A stretch of 47,655 nt of DNA from Neelides folsomi (taxonomy: Eukaryota; Arthropoda; Collembola; Neelipleona; Neelidae). The position numbers were made by a program, and so were the translations under genes. Numbering within the stretch: position 1 is the stretch's first letter; each line of letters opens with the position of its first letter. The stretch covers positions 1-47,655 of the forward strand of contig JAQGBZ010000439.1 in NCBI GenBank assembly GCA_034687125.1. Reading direction: 5' to 3'. Positions 24,601-34,058 of the stretch are shown one piece after another. The notes beneath the pieces were generated by a model that saw only the letters and a list, made by a program, of their open reading frames with translations, was not told where the DNA came from and ran no database searches.

Positions 24601-27600
24601 AAAGTAAGAACTCGCGATTTGGACCTTCTGATGCTCCCAAGGATAAGAATAAAGAGAACAACGAAGACAAGAAATTTCAAGAAAGTGACCAGGGTAGTGA
24701 AAGGAAAGATGCATCTAAACAAGAAGATACTAAGAGTGTGTTTAGAAAAACCGAAATGAAATCATGGGCAGATGAGATGGAAGATGAATTAGAAATGGAT
24801 TACCTTCCGAAAAAGCCCATAAAGGTTAGATTTTTTAAACTAACTTTTCTTTTTTCATTTATATTTGAATGATGAATGTTTAAGCGGAGAAATTATGTCG
24901 ACTATATACTACCCACCGAAACAATTACCTGACAATTTACCACTATTAATTTAATATATCAAATTGGTATATATGGGTAATTAAACATGGTTTTATTTAT
25001 TTTAACAGGAAAATAATCAACCAAGGAGGGAAAAGGTTGAAGAAAAGCCCAAACGAGTAATAATTCATCAACGTAAAGTAGAAGACATGCGGTCACCGAA
25101 GGTAATTAAACTATTCATCACATTCATTTTTAAAAATTTCTCTCAGCAAAATATTCAAATTTTTCGACTTTGTTATTAATTGTAATTAAACTTTATAGGC
25201 TGATCCACCTCCCGAACAGAAACAATCCTCCGAGCCAAAGAAAGAAAAAATTGACACAAGTGGTAAGCCAATAAGCGTCTGGGGCGAGCGAGAAGAACGA
25301 TTGAGAGAGAAGGAAAATTCTCCAACTCAACACCAAAGTCCCAAAGACGTATCGAAGAATTCTCATTCACCAGCAGAAAAGGAAGGGAGGAAGTCGGCCG
25401 AGAAAGAACCAGCCCCACATGTACCAGCTTCAAGAGCGAATCGCCAATTGTCTTCAGAGTCACAAGATAAAAATCGAAGCTCGTCCGAGAAAGAGATGAA
25501 GGAAAGAAAAGATCAAAGAGAAAAGGGAGACCAGAAGAGTGAGCGAGATAGAACTAAGTTTGATCGCAGTGGTCCGAAAGATTCTCGTGATAATACAAGA
25601 GGAGGAGGTCAAGGAAAGGGTAGAAGATGGGACGAGGGAGGTAGAGGTCCACGTGACCACGATCATCGAACTCCAGATCGAGATTTCCTTCCTCCACGAT
25701 TAGAAACCGAAAAATCACTTATCCCTGAAGGTGAAAAGAAGGAAGGAGTAAACAAGACGAGAAGCTTCGAGAAAATCCCCAAAAACAAAGATGGTAAACG
25801 TGATGGGCACTTTGAAGGGAAGACTGACCGCGGAGGGAGCCGAGAAACGATTGATAATCGTGAGAGTGGAAGGAAAGATACGGATCAGGGCTATGGGAAA
25901 GATAAAGGTGAAATTGATTCTGGTGATTCTGGAAAGAGCGGAAGAGGGAATCGTAATAGAGACAGAGCCGTTTATCAAGCCCGAGGTGGATACAGTGGAG
26001 CTGAGAGCGGAAGATCCAGGAGTGGAAGAGGACAACAAAAATCTCGTGGAGGAAGTAGTGGTGCTTACCAAGAGAAAGGAAAAGGTGAAAAAGACCATTC
26101 AGAGAAGGATTCAATTTCTGAGATCCACGAAGGAGTCGATGTTGATAAGAACGAAGATGTTGGAAAGATGATGGATCTTGGGAAAGATGGGAAGAAAGCA
26201 GGGAAATCACCTTCTGGGAATAATCGAAGAGGACGCGGAGGAGCTGGTGGAAATCGTCTTCAAGGATATGGACCTCCCTCGGATAAAAATCCATTCTCAA
26301 GTGGATCTAAAGATGAGGAAGGGAAAGAACAAAAACCCCATGAGAAACCGATTAAGCTCCCAACTACCGGCCCTATTCCACTAATGGACCTTCCTGAATT
26401 GTCACCTCCGAATTTGCCAACTCGGTCTTCCCATGGGGATCGTGGGGCGAGATATGGGGATCGAGGACGCGGAATGTCCCAACGGATGAGAGGTGATCGA
26501 GGTGGCGGTGATTATGGCTCCTGTCGCGGTGGGGGAGGAAAACAACAGCGAGGAAGAGGAGAAGCTAAGCCCCTCATGAGCCTCCAAGCTGATGAATGGG
26601 AAACTGAAACTGATAGTGAAGATGACCAAAAGAAAGATGGAAAGATTAAAAAAGAAGGGTAAGTTGGTTTTATACACTACATACTGATATTCAACTTGTT
26701 TGAGAATTGAACATAATATTGGCCTTTTTGATTGTATTATTATTGTGTGGTTGTGGTTTGAGACATTTTTTAAATTGTGTATTTAAACATTTTAAATAAA
26801 ATGAGTAATTTTGTGTTGTTTGATGCTTTGTGTGAATTAACAAATTAATTAATTTGTAGTGGGACGAGCAGAGCTCCAGGAGCTGAAAAGTTCCGTAATC
26901 AACAACATGGTGGGCGAAAAGGAGGCGAGTCTTTGAACACTGGTGGCAATCAGCAAAATGAGAGTCATGGACGCGGTGCGAAGGGTTCTAGAGGAAGTGG
27001 ACCTTCTAGCATAGAGCCTTTAGATCCGTTTGTTTCTGAGCATGGATCTGCATCTCCTAGAAATTACACAGATAATTTGGATTCTGCTGATGTTGACAGT
27101 TTGGGATTCCAAGAAGTTCGGAATAAAAAGAACGGAGGAGCGAAGGAGAAGCCAAATGGAACTAAATCAGCAGCTCCGCGTCAAGAGAAATCTGGGAAGC
27201 AGTTGAAAATCAAGAATCCTCCTTATGATCCAAGGTCGACAGTCGCTCCTCGATTCCAATCAAAGGGTCAAAGTTCTCCGGCTGGAACGGGCAATAATAC
27301 TTTTAAGACTCCTGAACAGTCATCCACGATTCCGACGAATTTCAAAGGTAATATAAATAAAGTGGTTATTTAATTCATTATTTATTGAAACAAAAACGAG
27401 GTTTAGGAGCTGTAAAATAGGCGCTATATGATATTTTTGACAATATTAAAAAATATGATATTTTTATTTATAGAACCCGCCCCTATCCCTGTAAATGCTT
27501 GGGAAAAACCGATCACCCCAACTCTTCGTGCTGATGGAACTAGCAGCCTCATTATTGGTCAAGGATCTTCAGCTCTTCCAGAAAGAGAAGGAAAAGAGAA

Positions 27601-30545
27601 AGAGCCGATTGAGCTTCCAAATAAAGGATTAGCAACTCCAATTGGTCCACCTAGTTCTCAGACTGCTCATCTCGATGGCACCAATCCGCCAGTAAAAACA
27701 ATGATATTTGAGAATAGGAATTTTAAAGAATCGAACAAGTTCAGTGAATCTATTGCGAACAAAGCTGTAGAAGCTCCTAAAAGCGATCTAAAGAAGGATT
27801 TAATTATCAATTCCGTTCTTGAAATGGGTAAAGACCTGACTTTTGGAAAGTCATCCGGGAACGAGAGTCCTGACCTTGACTTTGAAACATTTGATGACAC
27901 GAGTAATTCTTCTCAAAGTGTTTCTTCGTTGACCAAGTCTCATTCGACCTCTAAACCAATTCCACTTGCCGTTTCACGGTCTCCCTACATTACATCTCAT
28001 CAACCTTCTCCGATTAGCCCATTGGCTGCCGATTTAAACAGTAAGGTCATGTCAGTCCGGCAGATTTGGGATGCCCCTGAAAAAAATATCCCAGAAGAGA
28101 AAACAAGTTTTCATGGAGGATTTGGTCCCGACTCTTACAAGTCTGATACTTCAAGAGACTTTGGGTAAGAATTACACATAATATTTTATTTGTTTTTAAT
28201 TTTCAAAAAAAATATTAAATTAAATGAAAAATTAGTTTTTGGTTTATAAAAGTAATTTTATTTTTTTGCTTTACACTAAAGCTCATATTTTCATAGACAA
28301 AGTTTGCAATCCGGTGTTGCTGGATATGGTCAGACTCATAATACTTCAATGGCAGCGATTTCTAAACCAGACCCTACCAATTCCGTTGGTTTGAGACAGG
28401 TAATTTCAAAACAATGCAAAGAATATTCCATAGTTGAATAAAATTTTTTATGATTTCTTTGGAATTTGATTTAAAATGTTAAATATTTGGAATATTTAGC
28501 AAAAGACGCCAGCACAACAAGCAATGGAGTCTCAGAGCCATGGTGGAATGTCTTCTCCCTTTGCTTATGGAATTCAGCAAGCACACCAAGGAGCAAATAC
28601 GTTCGGTGGCATGTCTGCAATTCCCTCACCCCCAACTGTCATGTATGGATCACAAGTACATCCCAACCACCCGACTCCTGGAATTTATCAGGCCTTCCCA
28701 CATGTTGAAACCAACCAGGTCAATATATTTTTATTTCATTCTTTAAACAAATTGAACTTTGTGACTCTTTATGTCATTTACTTATATTGATAATAATCAG
28801 AGTCTAACTTGTTTTGATGGAAAATTGTAGGTCCATCCAGTCCGGTCTGGATTTGGTCAATTTGGAGGGCAAACTACGAATACTTTAAACATGGGCTTTT
28901 TATTTCAAGACAATTCTTCTTACGGGTCGTTGAACTCGTATCAAGCGCATTCTCATTCCCATGGCCAAGGGAGTGGCGGAGGTGTGGGGCAGAGTAGCGG
29001 AGGAAATCGAATCTCGCCAGGACCACTTACAAGCTCTGGAAACGGAGGTGTTCTCATCGCCTCTGCCACCAATTCATATGGCGGGATGAAGAGTGGAAAT
29101 GTGAGTGGAAATCACTCCAATGCTCTTCACCATCAACAGGGATACTCACAAATGCCCCATCACCAGGCTGCTCTGGCCCATCCCCAACATCAACATCATT
29201 TGAACACTGGCCAATCCAAAGGAGCCTATTCCCAAGGAGGAATTCCTTCACAACCCCAAGTATGCACCCATTTTATTATTTGTAATTTAACAAGCATAAT
29301 ATGGTACAGAAACAGAATATCTGTTGTTTAATGATCATTTGAGCAATGATTAGAGTCTAGAGTATAATACAAATGAAATTAAATTATTTCAAAATTATTA
29401 ATTTGACATTTTATTTTCAGACGCCCATGTTTATCCCGTATGATCCGACTCAAGCGTCGGTGATCAACTTAGGCCAGAATTACCTTACCTCGACTATGCG
29501 AAGTGGTGGTGTTCCACCTCCTTCAGCAACCCCTCCTGTCCAAACACTCCAAGCGACTTCCAACTATTATGCTGGTTCGAGTGGGAATCAAACTGGCGTC
29601 TTCCCAGGTGGATCAGCTCAAGGAGGAAGTCTTCAGCAACTTCATGTCGCAGTTCCAACTCCCCAAGCCATGCAGAACCTGAATGCGTCCCAACATTACC
29701 ATGGACTTCAATTTCAACCCACTATTGGCTTACCAGGGTTCAGCTCTCAGGTTAATATAATGATTGGGATAATTCAAAGTTTAAAATATATAAAAACAAT
29801 GTGTAGTGATGTTTTAATATGTTGAATTTTACCTATAATTTAAATGTTGTATTTTAGGCTGCTCAAGCTACAGTCTCAGCGCTCAATCTTGGAAATCAAT
29901 TAGTGAGAGCTACTGGACAGGGACACTCCGGTTACATGAAGACACAGATGGAAATGGTTCAGTCGGGTCATCAAATGAAACCCTCACATGAAAACCTCAT
30001 GAATCAAGGCTGGTCTGGACCGTTCTCAATGGGACAAACCTCCCATTATCCTGGCAAGAGTGGCGGAGTCCCTGATAGAAATAATGGAAACAACATGGGG
30101 AACGTTGGAGGAATTGGGCCCCGAAAGGGGAATAATCATATGGGAAATATGGGGAACATGAAGTATAACCAAAATCCCGGATACCCTGGACAGGTGTGAT
30201 TCTAATCTAAATTAACTTTTTTTTAAATTATTGTTCTATAAAATTATTTGTAATATAAAAAACTATTTGAAGCAGAAGAGTGGACGATACTCGGCTCCAG
30301 GACCGATCCAAAGGCCTATGTCCACATCTCCATCAACTGGTTCAGGCCCAGTGGTGTCTTCTGGTTCTTCACACTCCTCAGCACCACTTCAAACAGCCCA
30401 ACATTCAGCAGGATCTCCAGGCCAACTTGGCGGCATGGCGGCCCACATTGGGAAATCGATGGGAGGTGGTGATGGCGAGAAGCGGGGAACCCCGCCGAGC
30501 TCGTCGACCGACGCACTCCTCCCGACCCCATCCCCCTCCCCATGA
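21611..30545 (+). CDS. PRRC2: PRRC2 family protein (BAT2-like; Drosophila nocte homolog)
   Basis: Eighteen coding exons: 21611-21718, 22009-22516, 22603-22695, 22991-23106, 23283-23830, 23928-24112, 24218-24395, 24578-24824, 25009-25101, 25199-26658, 26860-27347, 27474-28164, 28297-28399, 28500-28718, 28831-29259, 29421-29750, 29858-30193 and 30276-30545; 2133 residues. PRRC2 proteins are large, disordered RNA-binding proteins linked to stress granules and translation initiation; the fly homolog nocte acts in temperature entrainment of the clock. The N terminus shows the BAT2 signature: MSGNSGPL, FDSLNINKLFK, HGMQSLGKV and FAQEFPSL. It continues with IIKMEDLDRMDE, DGGWASTHDDVDY and ISFSDDEED at about 333-375, LPPRFQ near 490, and DEWETETDSEDD near 1160. 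Residues about 700-1180 are rich in Lys, Glu, Arg and Gly, with RGG-type motifs; the rest is Gly/Pro/Gln/Ser-rich, with GPIQRP near the end. The start is the only ATG giving the conserved N terminus. Introns 4, 7 and 8 carry snoRNA-like elements. Confidence 0.92.
23150..23208 (+). ncRNA. Box C/D snoRNA-like element C in PRRC2 intron 4
   Basis: In order along 59 bases: C box ATGATGA (23150-23156), D' box CTGA (23165-23168), C' box ATGAAGA (23177-23183), a segment CTTTATACTACCCACCGATC and then D box CTGA (23205-23208). It lies wholly inside intron 4 in the host sense, the normal place for animal C/D snoRNAs. It shares 18 bases (ACTTTATACTACCCACCGA minus one edge base) with elements A and B. The terminal stem outside the C and D boxes is weak. 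Its RNA target is not identified. Confidence 0.6.
24436..24499 (+). ncRNA. Box C/D snoRNA-like element A in PRRC2 intron 7
   Basis: This 64-base core begins with C box ATGATGA and ends with D box CTGA (24496-24499). A degenerate D' (CGGA, 24452-24455) and C' (ATGTCGA, 24462-24468) lie in the middle. It differs from element B in the next intron by a single base, although the intron sequence around both is unrelated. That contrast shows the element itself is the conserved unit. The 3' half carries ACTTTATACTACCCACCGA, then AACAATTAC before the D box. The flanking stem is short. Target not identified. Confidence 0.7.
24869..24932 (+). ncRNA. Box C/D snoRNA-like element B in PRRC2 intron 8
   Basis: Same architecture as element A: C box 24869-24875, D' CGGA 24885-24888, C' ATGTCGA 24895-24901, D box CTGA 24929-24932. 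The only difference from A in the 64-base core is A for T at 24904. A small terminal stem (TTG upstream, CAA downstream) is possible. The pair fits duplication of an intronic snoRNA within one host gene. Confidence 0.7.
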
Positions 30546-30848
30546 TGAGTAGCGATGAGGACTGAAAAAGGCAGTGAGTAGATGATGGAAGTGTCCCCTT
30601 TGCTTTCTACTACTCACGAGCAACACGCGATGACCCCCATATGAATAATGACACTTGCTGCTCGAGGTTCAGGCCTCAGGTCCTAAGAAGTACCCTACTA
30701 TTGATTTTTTTGCTTAGAGATTAGTTTCAAGTTTGGACTCTGACGATCCGACGCTAATCGTAAGTTTAAGTTTATCATGAAATATGTGGTAAATGATTCC
30801 CCCCACCCCTTCCCCATTTACTCTGAATACTACATTTAAGTAACTATG

Positions 30849-30854
30849 AATAAA
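30849..30854 (+). terminator. Polyadenylation signal for the PRRC2 gene
   Basis: AATAAA about 300 bases after the PRRC2 stop codon, in AT-rich sequence following a GC-richer 3' untranslated stretch. It is the first canonical hexamer after the stop. Confidence 0.55.
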
Positions 30855-31531
30855 ATATTAAAATAATTAAAAATCCTGGAACTAATAATGTAAACATAAC
30901 ATTGTAACTCTTATTATGAGGGGTCACACTCAATTAATTAAAGTACACGTTTTGTCTCAATTATCATCAACTTGATTTCATATGGCATTTTTGTACAATC
31001 ATGAAAAAAGCATTGGCACAATTGCATAGTTACAATTACCACTATGGTGATTGCACTGATCACTTTTATTTATTTTATTAGTGTTCGTGTTAATTTTTAT
31101 TATATTTACATTTAGTAGCTTTGGCATGGCATGATGATTTGCATTGATTAAGAGATTATGGTCGTTCAAACGATGATTCCTGAGCTCCCTAGCATTAAAC
31201 GCACTTTCTTCTTGGGTGGTCTGTGGGTTGTAGGAGATTACAATAAAATCGTTATTGGACCTCGTAATTTCAATATGTAAATATACGTGCATTGCGTTTA
31301 TAAGTAAATAATAAAAAATATTTGAATTATTTCTATAGTCATGTCCTTGGAGAAATGTTTTGGCAAAGAAACAAAGAAAGTTTGCACTTTCACTTGCTTT
31401 AAAAGTTCCCACATTCTTGAGCTCATTTGGAAATTGCCAAAGAACTGCGTTTTCTCTTCGCCAACCCTTAGCAATTAATCGCAAACAATTTTCCTTTTTT
31501 TCCTTCAACACTATTATTTTCTAACAATATA
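30855..31531. other. Intergenic region after PRRC2
   Basis: No supportable gene. A 170-codon reverse-strand open frame at 30999-31511 lacks an ATG near its start, has an in-frame stop just upstream and resembles nothing, so I treat it as chance. The segment should include the promoter of the gene that starts at 31532. Confidence 0.45.
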
Positions 31532-33678
31532 ATGTCGAGGGAACTGGGTGCTTCAACGAACCTTTCGGCCACGACCCGACAAGCGTCAAAGTCTAAGCAA
31601 GAACGAAGTAAGAGCATAAAGGACGAGGGAAATGCTAAATTGTCGAAAACGTATGTCACCACTGGCTCAAGAAATGGTATGGATCTTTAACCCACCTCCT
31701 TTAATTAATCAATAATCATTAAACACGGTTATTTTTTTAACCATTGTGTGCTAATTTACTTGTAAATTAATGGTCTTTGTATTATGGGGAAAGCGACTTT
31801 CATCGGTCATTGAACTCAACTACGTGGCAAGGGGTCGAGCCAACAGTTTCTTTCATTCCAACGTTATGCGCTGAAAGTTAATACATAATTCATATTAGAT
31901 AACCTAAATCATCTTATGTAAATTGTAACACGATATACTATTTATTTTAAACGTTTGTAAATATGTAAGTTTAATGTATACAATAACATGAGTCATGAGA
32001 GTGAGTATTGCGAGAATACTACAATACCAAATAGCATATTAGTAAAATATTTATAATAGTGTTTAATTCATGTAGGCAATATCTAAACTCAAACGAAAGT
32101 CCTAAGATCATAAACGAAGGAAGTATTTGATTCGTAGAGTTTGTTTATAGAAGAAGTTTTGGGAAAGCTGTGAATGCGTTTCTCCCATTATCCGTCAAGT
32201 CAATTTAGTAGGAAGTGTGTGGAGGGGTGGAAAAGAAGTGTGGAAGTCTTTCACATTGTATGATATGTATTTTACAAGACCTACCTGGTGGTCATCAGGA
32301 GGAGGTTGAGGAGACAAAGGGACTCGATAGTTCATTGCATTATGAGGGTATCGATTGGGGCCGCATCCTCCCCGTACCTGCTACGGCTCTTCCTGGCACC
32401 ACCCGGCACCTTCAACTCCACGATGATTAGCAAAGGAGCCCACGACGCCAACGAGGCGATTTTTCCCTCAAACTTATCCATTCAGACATACAGAGATACA
32501 TCAAATGGGCTCCCACCGACCCGAGAGTTGATTGCAGGTGTAGCAGAGGGATGACTATATTTATGAGCCTTGGACATGGAGCATTATTTGATAGGGGAGT
32601 CGAACCTCGTCACTTCGCCCTTCTCCTTCTCCTCAATTTCACTCTCGGTTTTAACTCCCTTTAACCGTTTTTAAAGTCCTTTGGGAGAAAGAGCAAGTCA
32701 TTGTTGACCTCATCAAGGGACGGAAATACTTAACATCTTCGATCAAATAGCTCTTGTTTTTTTATAATAATAAGTTAGTTGACTCGAGGTCCACATTGAT
32801 TTATTGACTTAATTGTTTATAAAGGTAAATGTCTACTTTACCTTTTACGATCGTTTGCCAAAGTTGAATCTCATTATCTACTTTTTGCTTTCACTGTCTT
32901 GGCATTGACTATCGTTTTCATTTTTATCCTTATTTCAGTATTATTTACTACTTCTTGTACATACATAGTACTTTACCATATTATCTATATAGAAATTTTA
33001 TTTTACTTTATTTACTGTAAACCATCTAAGAGTTTAGAGTATTTAAAAATTAACTTTATAAAGTTCATGGATTTTTCAGTTTTCGGAGTGTTCATTGTAA
33101 GTTAGATTGAAGAATTAAGTCTAAAATTTAAAAACACCAACTCCAATTTCCCAGTTATAAAAGCATGAAACTCATCAAAAGCAAAAGAAACCAATTAAAA
33201 GCAATAAACACTAAAAGTTTGGTATTGAATCGTTTGAGCATTTGAGCTTGTTATAACTTATGTATATTGTAATCGAAAGAGAGATGATTTTTTAATATCG
33301 AAATTACGAATGCGCTTTATTATAGGTCCGGGAGCGAACAAAGGGAACGTTGCGGAAGTGGTGCGAGTTCAAGTTCCAAAGCCGAAGTTTGCTGAGGTCG
33401 TCACCCGGCCGGGGAAAAACAAGAAAGAGAAAGTGCTCACGAAATCAGCTCAAGTTGTGAAATTTGTCAAATCTTCGGTTTCTCCTCAGCCTCCTGGAAA
33501 ACCTGATATCATTAAGAAAATTATCAATCCGACGATCGCGAAGCCCAAAGAACGTCCCCCGACAACTTATTCTCGGAAGACGATCAAGCTCGTGACAAAA
33601 GAAGAACATCGTGAAATTCTTGAGTATCTTGAAAATCAGGAAAGGAAAATTCTACAGGGTAAGTTCAAATTCAAATAA
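31532..33678 (+). CDS. Unidentified basic protein, two or three exons
   Basis: Exon 1 is 31532-31676 and exon 2 starts at 33326. The join is in frame (NG then PGANKGN) across a 1.65-kb intron, far longer than most here. The predicted protein is about 160-170 residues, Lys-, Pro- and Val-rich, with no signal peptide, membrane segment or zinc site that I can see. Its C-terminal part (TKEEHREILEYLENQERKIL) looks helical. The end is ambiguous. Reading through the donor at 33659 gives a stop at 33678 that overlaps an AATAAA. Splicing to an acceptor at 33788 gives only a few more residues (VII) and then a stop. I do not recognise the family. Codon use and clean phase suggest a real gene. It does not join in frame to the forkhead gene downstream. 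Confidence 0.6.
32200..32580. other. GC-richer block inside the long intron of the unidentified gene
   Basis: Within a very AT-rich 1.65-kb intron, this block has much higher G+C and no continuous open frame longer than about 90 codons in any direction. None of its frames look like a protein. Possible readings are an enhancer, an alternative non-coding first exon or promoter for the forkhead gene, or an unrecognised old insertion. Confidence 0.35.
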
Positions 33679-33965
33679 AAATTGCTTTTATTATTTCAGA
33701 TTTTAGATAATACCTAATTTTACCTAATTACTTAAATCTACATTTTTTATATAATTTGCTTGGTTTAATCATAAAAATTTTGTTACAGTTATAATTTGAG
33801 CTGGACTCTACAAATTATTTGTACTAATTATTTACTTTAAAATTTAGTTTAATTAAAGCTGTTTAGTTTGGTTAAGTCCATACAAATCATAACCATCTTG
33901 GCTCCGTTTTCTCTTCATTTGTAAAGCTTGTTTTGTATCCGTATAACTTTTATAACTTCTGCCGC
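33679..33965. other. Spacer before the forkhead gene
   Basis: AT-rich, with no exon recognised other than the possible very short terminal exon of the previous gene just after the acceptor at 33788. The forkhead promoter or 5' exon may lie here or further upstream. Confidence 0.4.
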
Positions 33966-34058
33966 ATGCCAATGGACAAGAGGGAAATCTTAGAATTTGA
34001 CTTTTCCGATCGTATAGAAAAGCCTCGTTGTGGTTCTGGCAATGAAGGAGAGCGATGA
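33966..34058 (+). promoter_or_regulatory. Upstream open reading frame overlapping the forkhead start
   Basis: An ATG at 33966 (context GCCGCATGC) opens a 30-codon frame that ends at TGA 34056-34058. The main start at 34042 lies inside it in another frame. If the transcript begins upstream of 33966, scanning ribosomes would meet this uORF first, which would repress forkhead translation. An acceptor-like CGTATAG at 34017 could instead remove it by splicing. Confidence 0.4.

Noticed and set aside
23184..24928. Pairing of the shared snoRNA segment with an 18S rRNA GUGGGUGG site, and orthology to SNORD62
   Set aside because: The 18S pairing is only about 8-10 bases with G-U wobbles, recalled from memory, and a 7-base match to the SNORD62 target area could be chance. 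Neither is strong enough to assert.
25719..26300. 193-codon reverse-strand open frame and other long antisense frames at 22-30 kb
   Set aside because: They are antisense shadows of PRRC2 exons whose repetitive Arg/Gly/Lys codons suppress stops on the other strand.
30999..31511. 170-codon reverse-strand open frame
   Set aside because: It has no ATG at its start, an in-frame stop just upstream, Asn/Ile-rich composition from AT bias and no recognisable motif.
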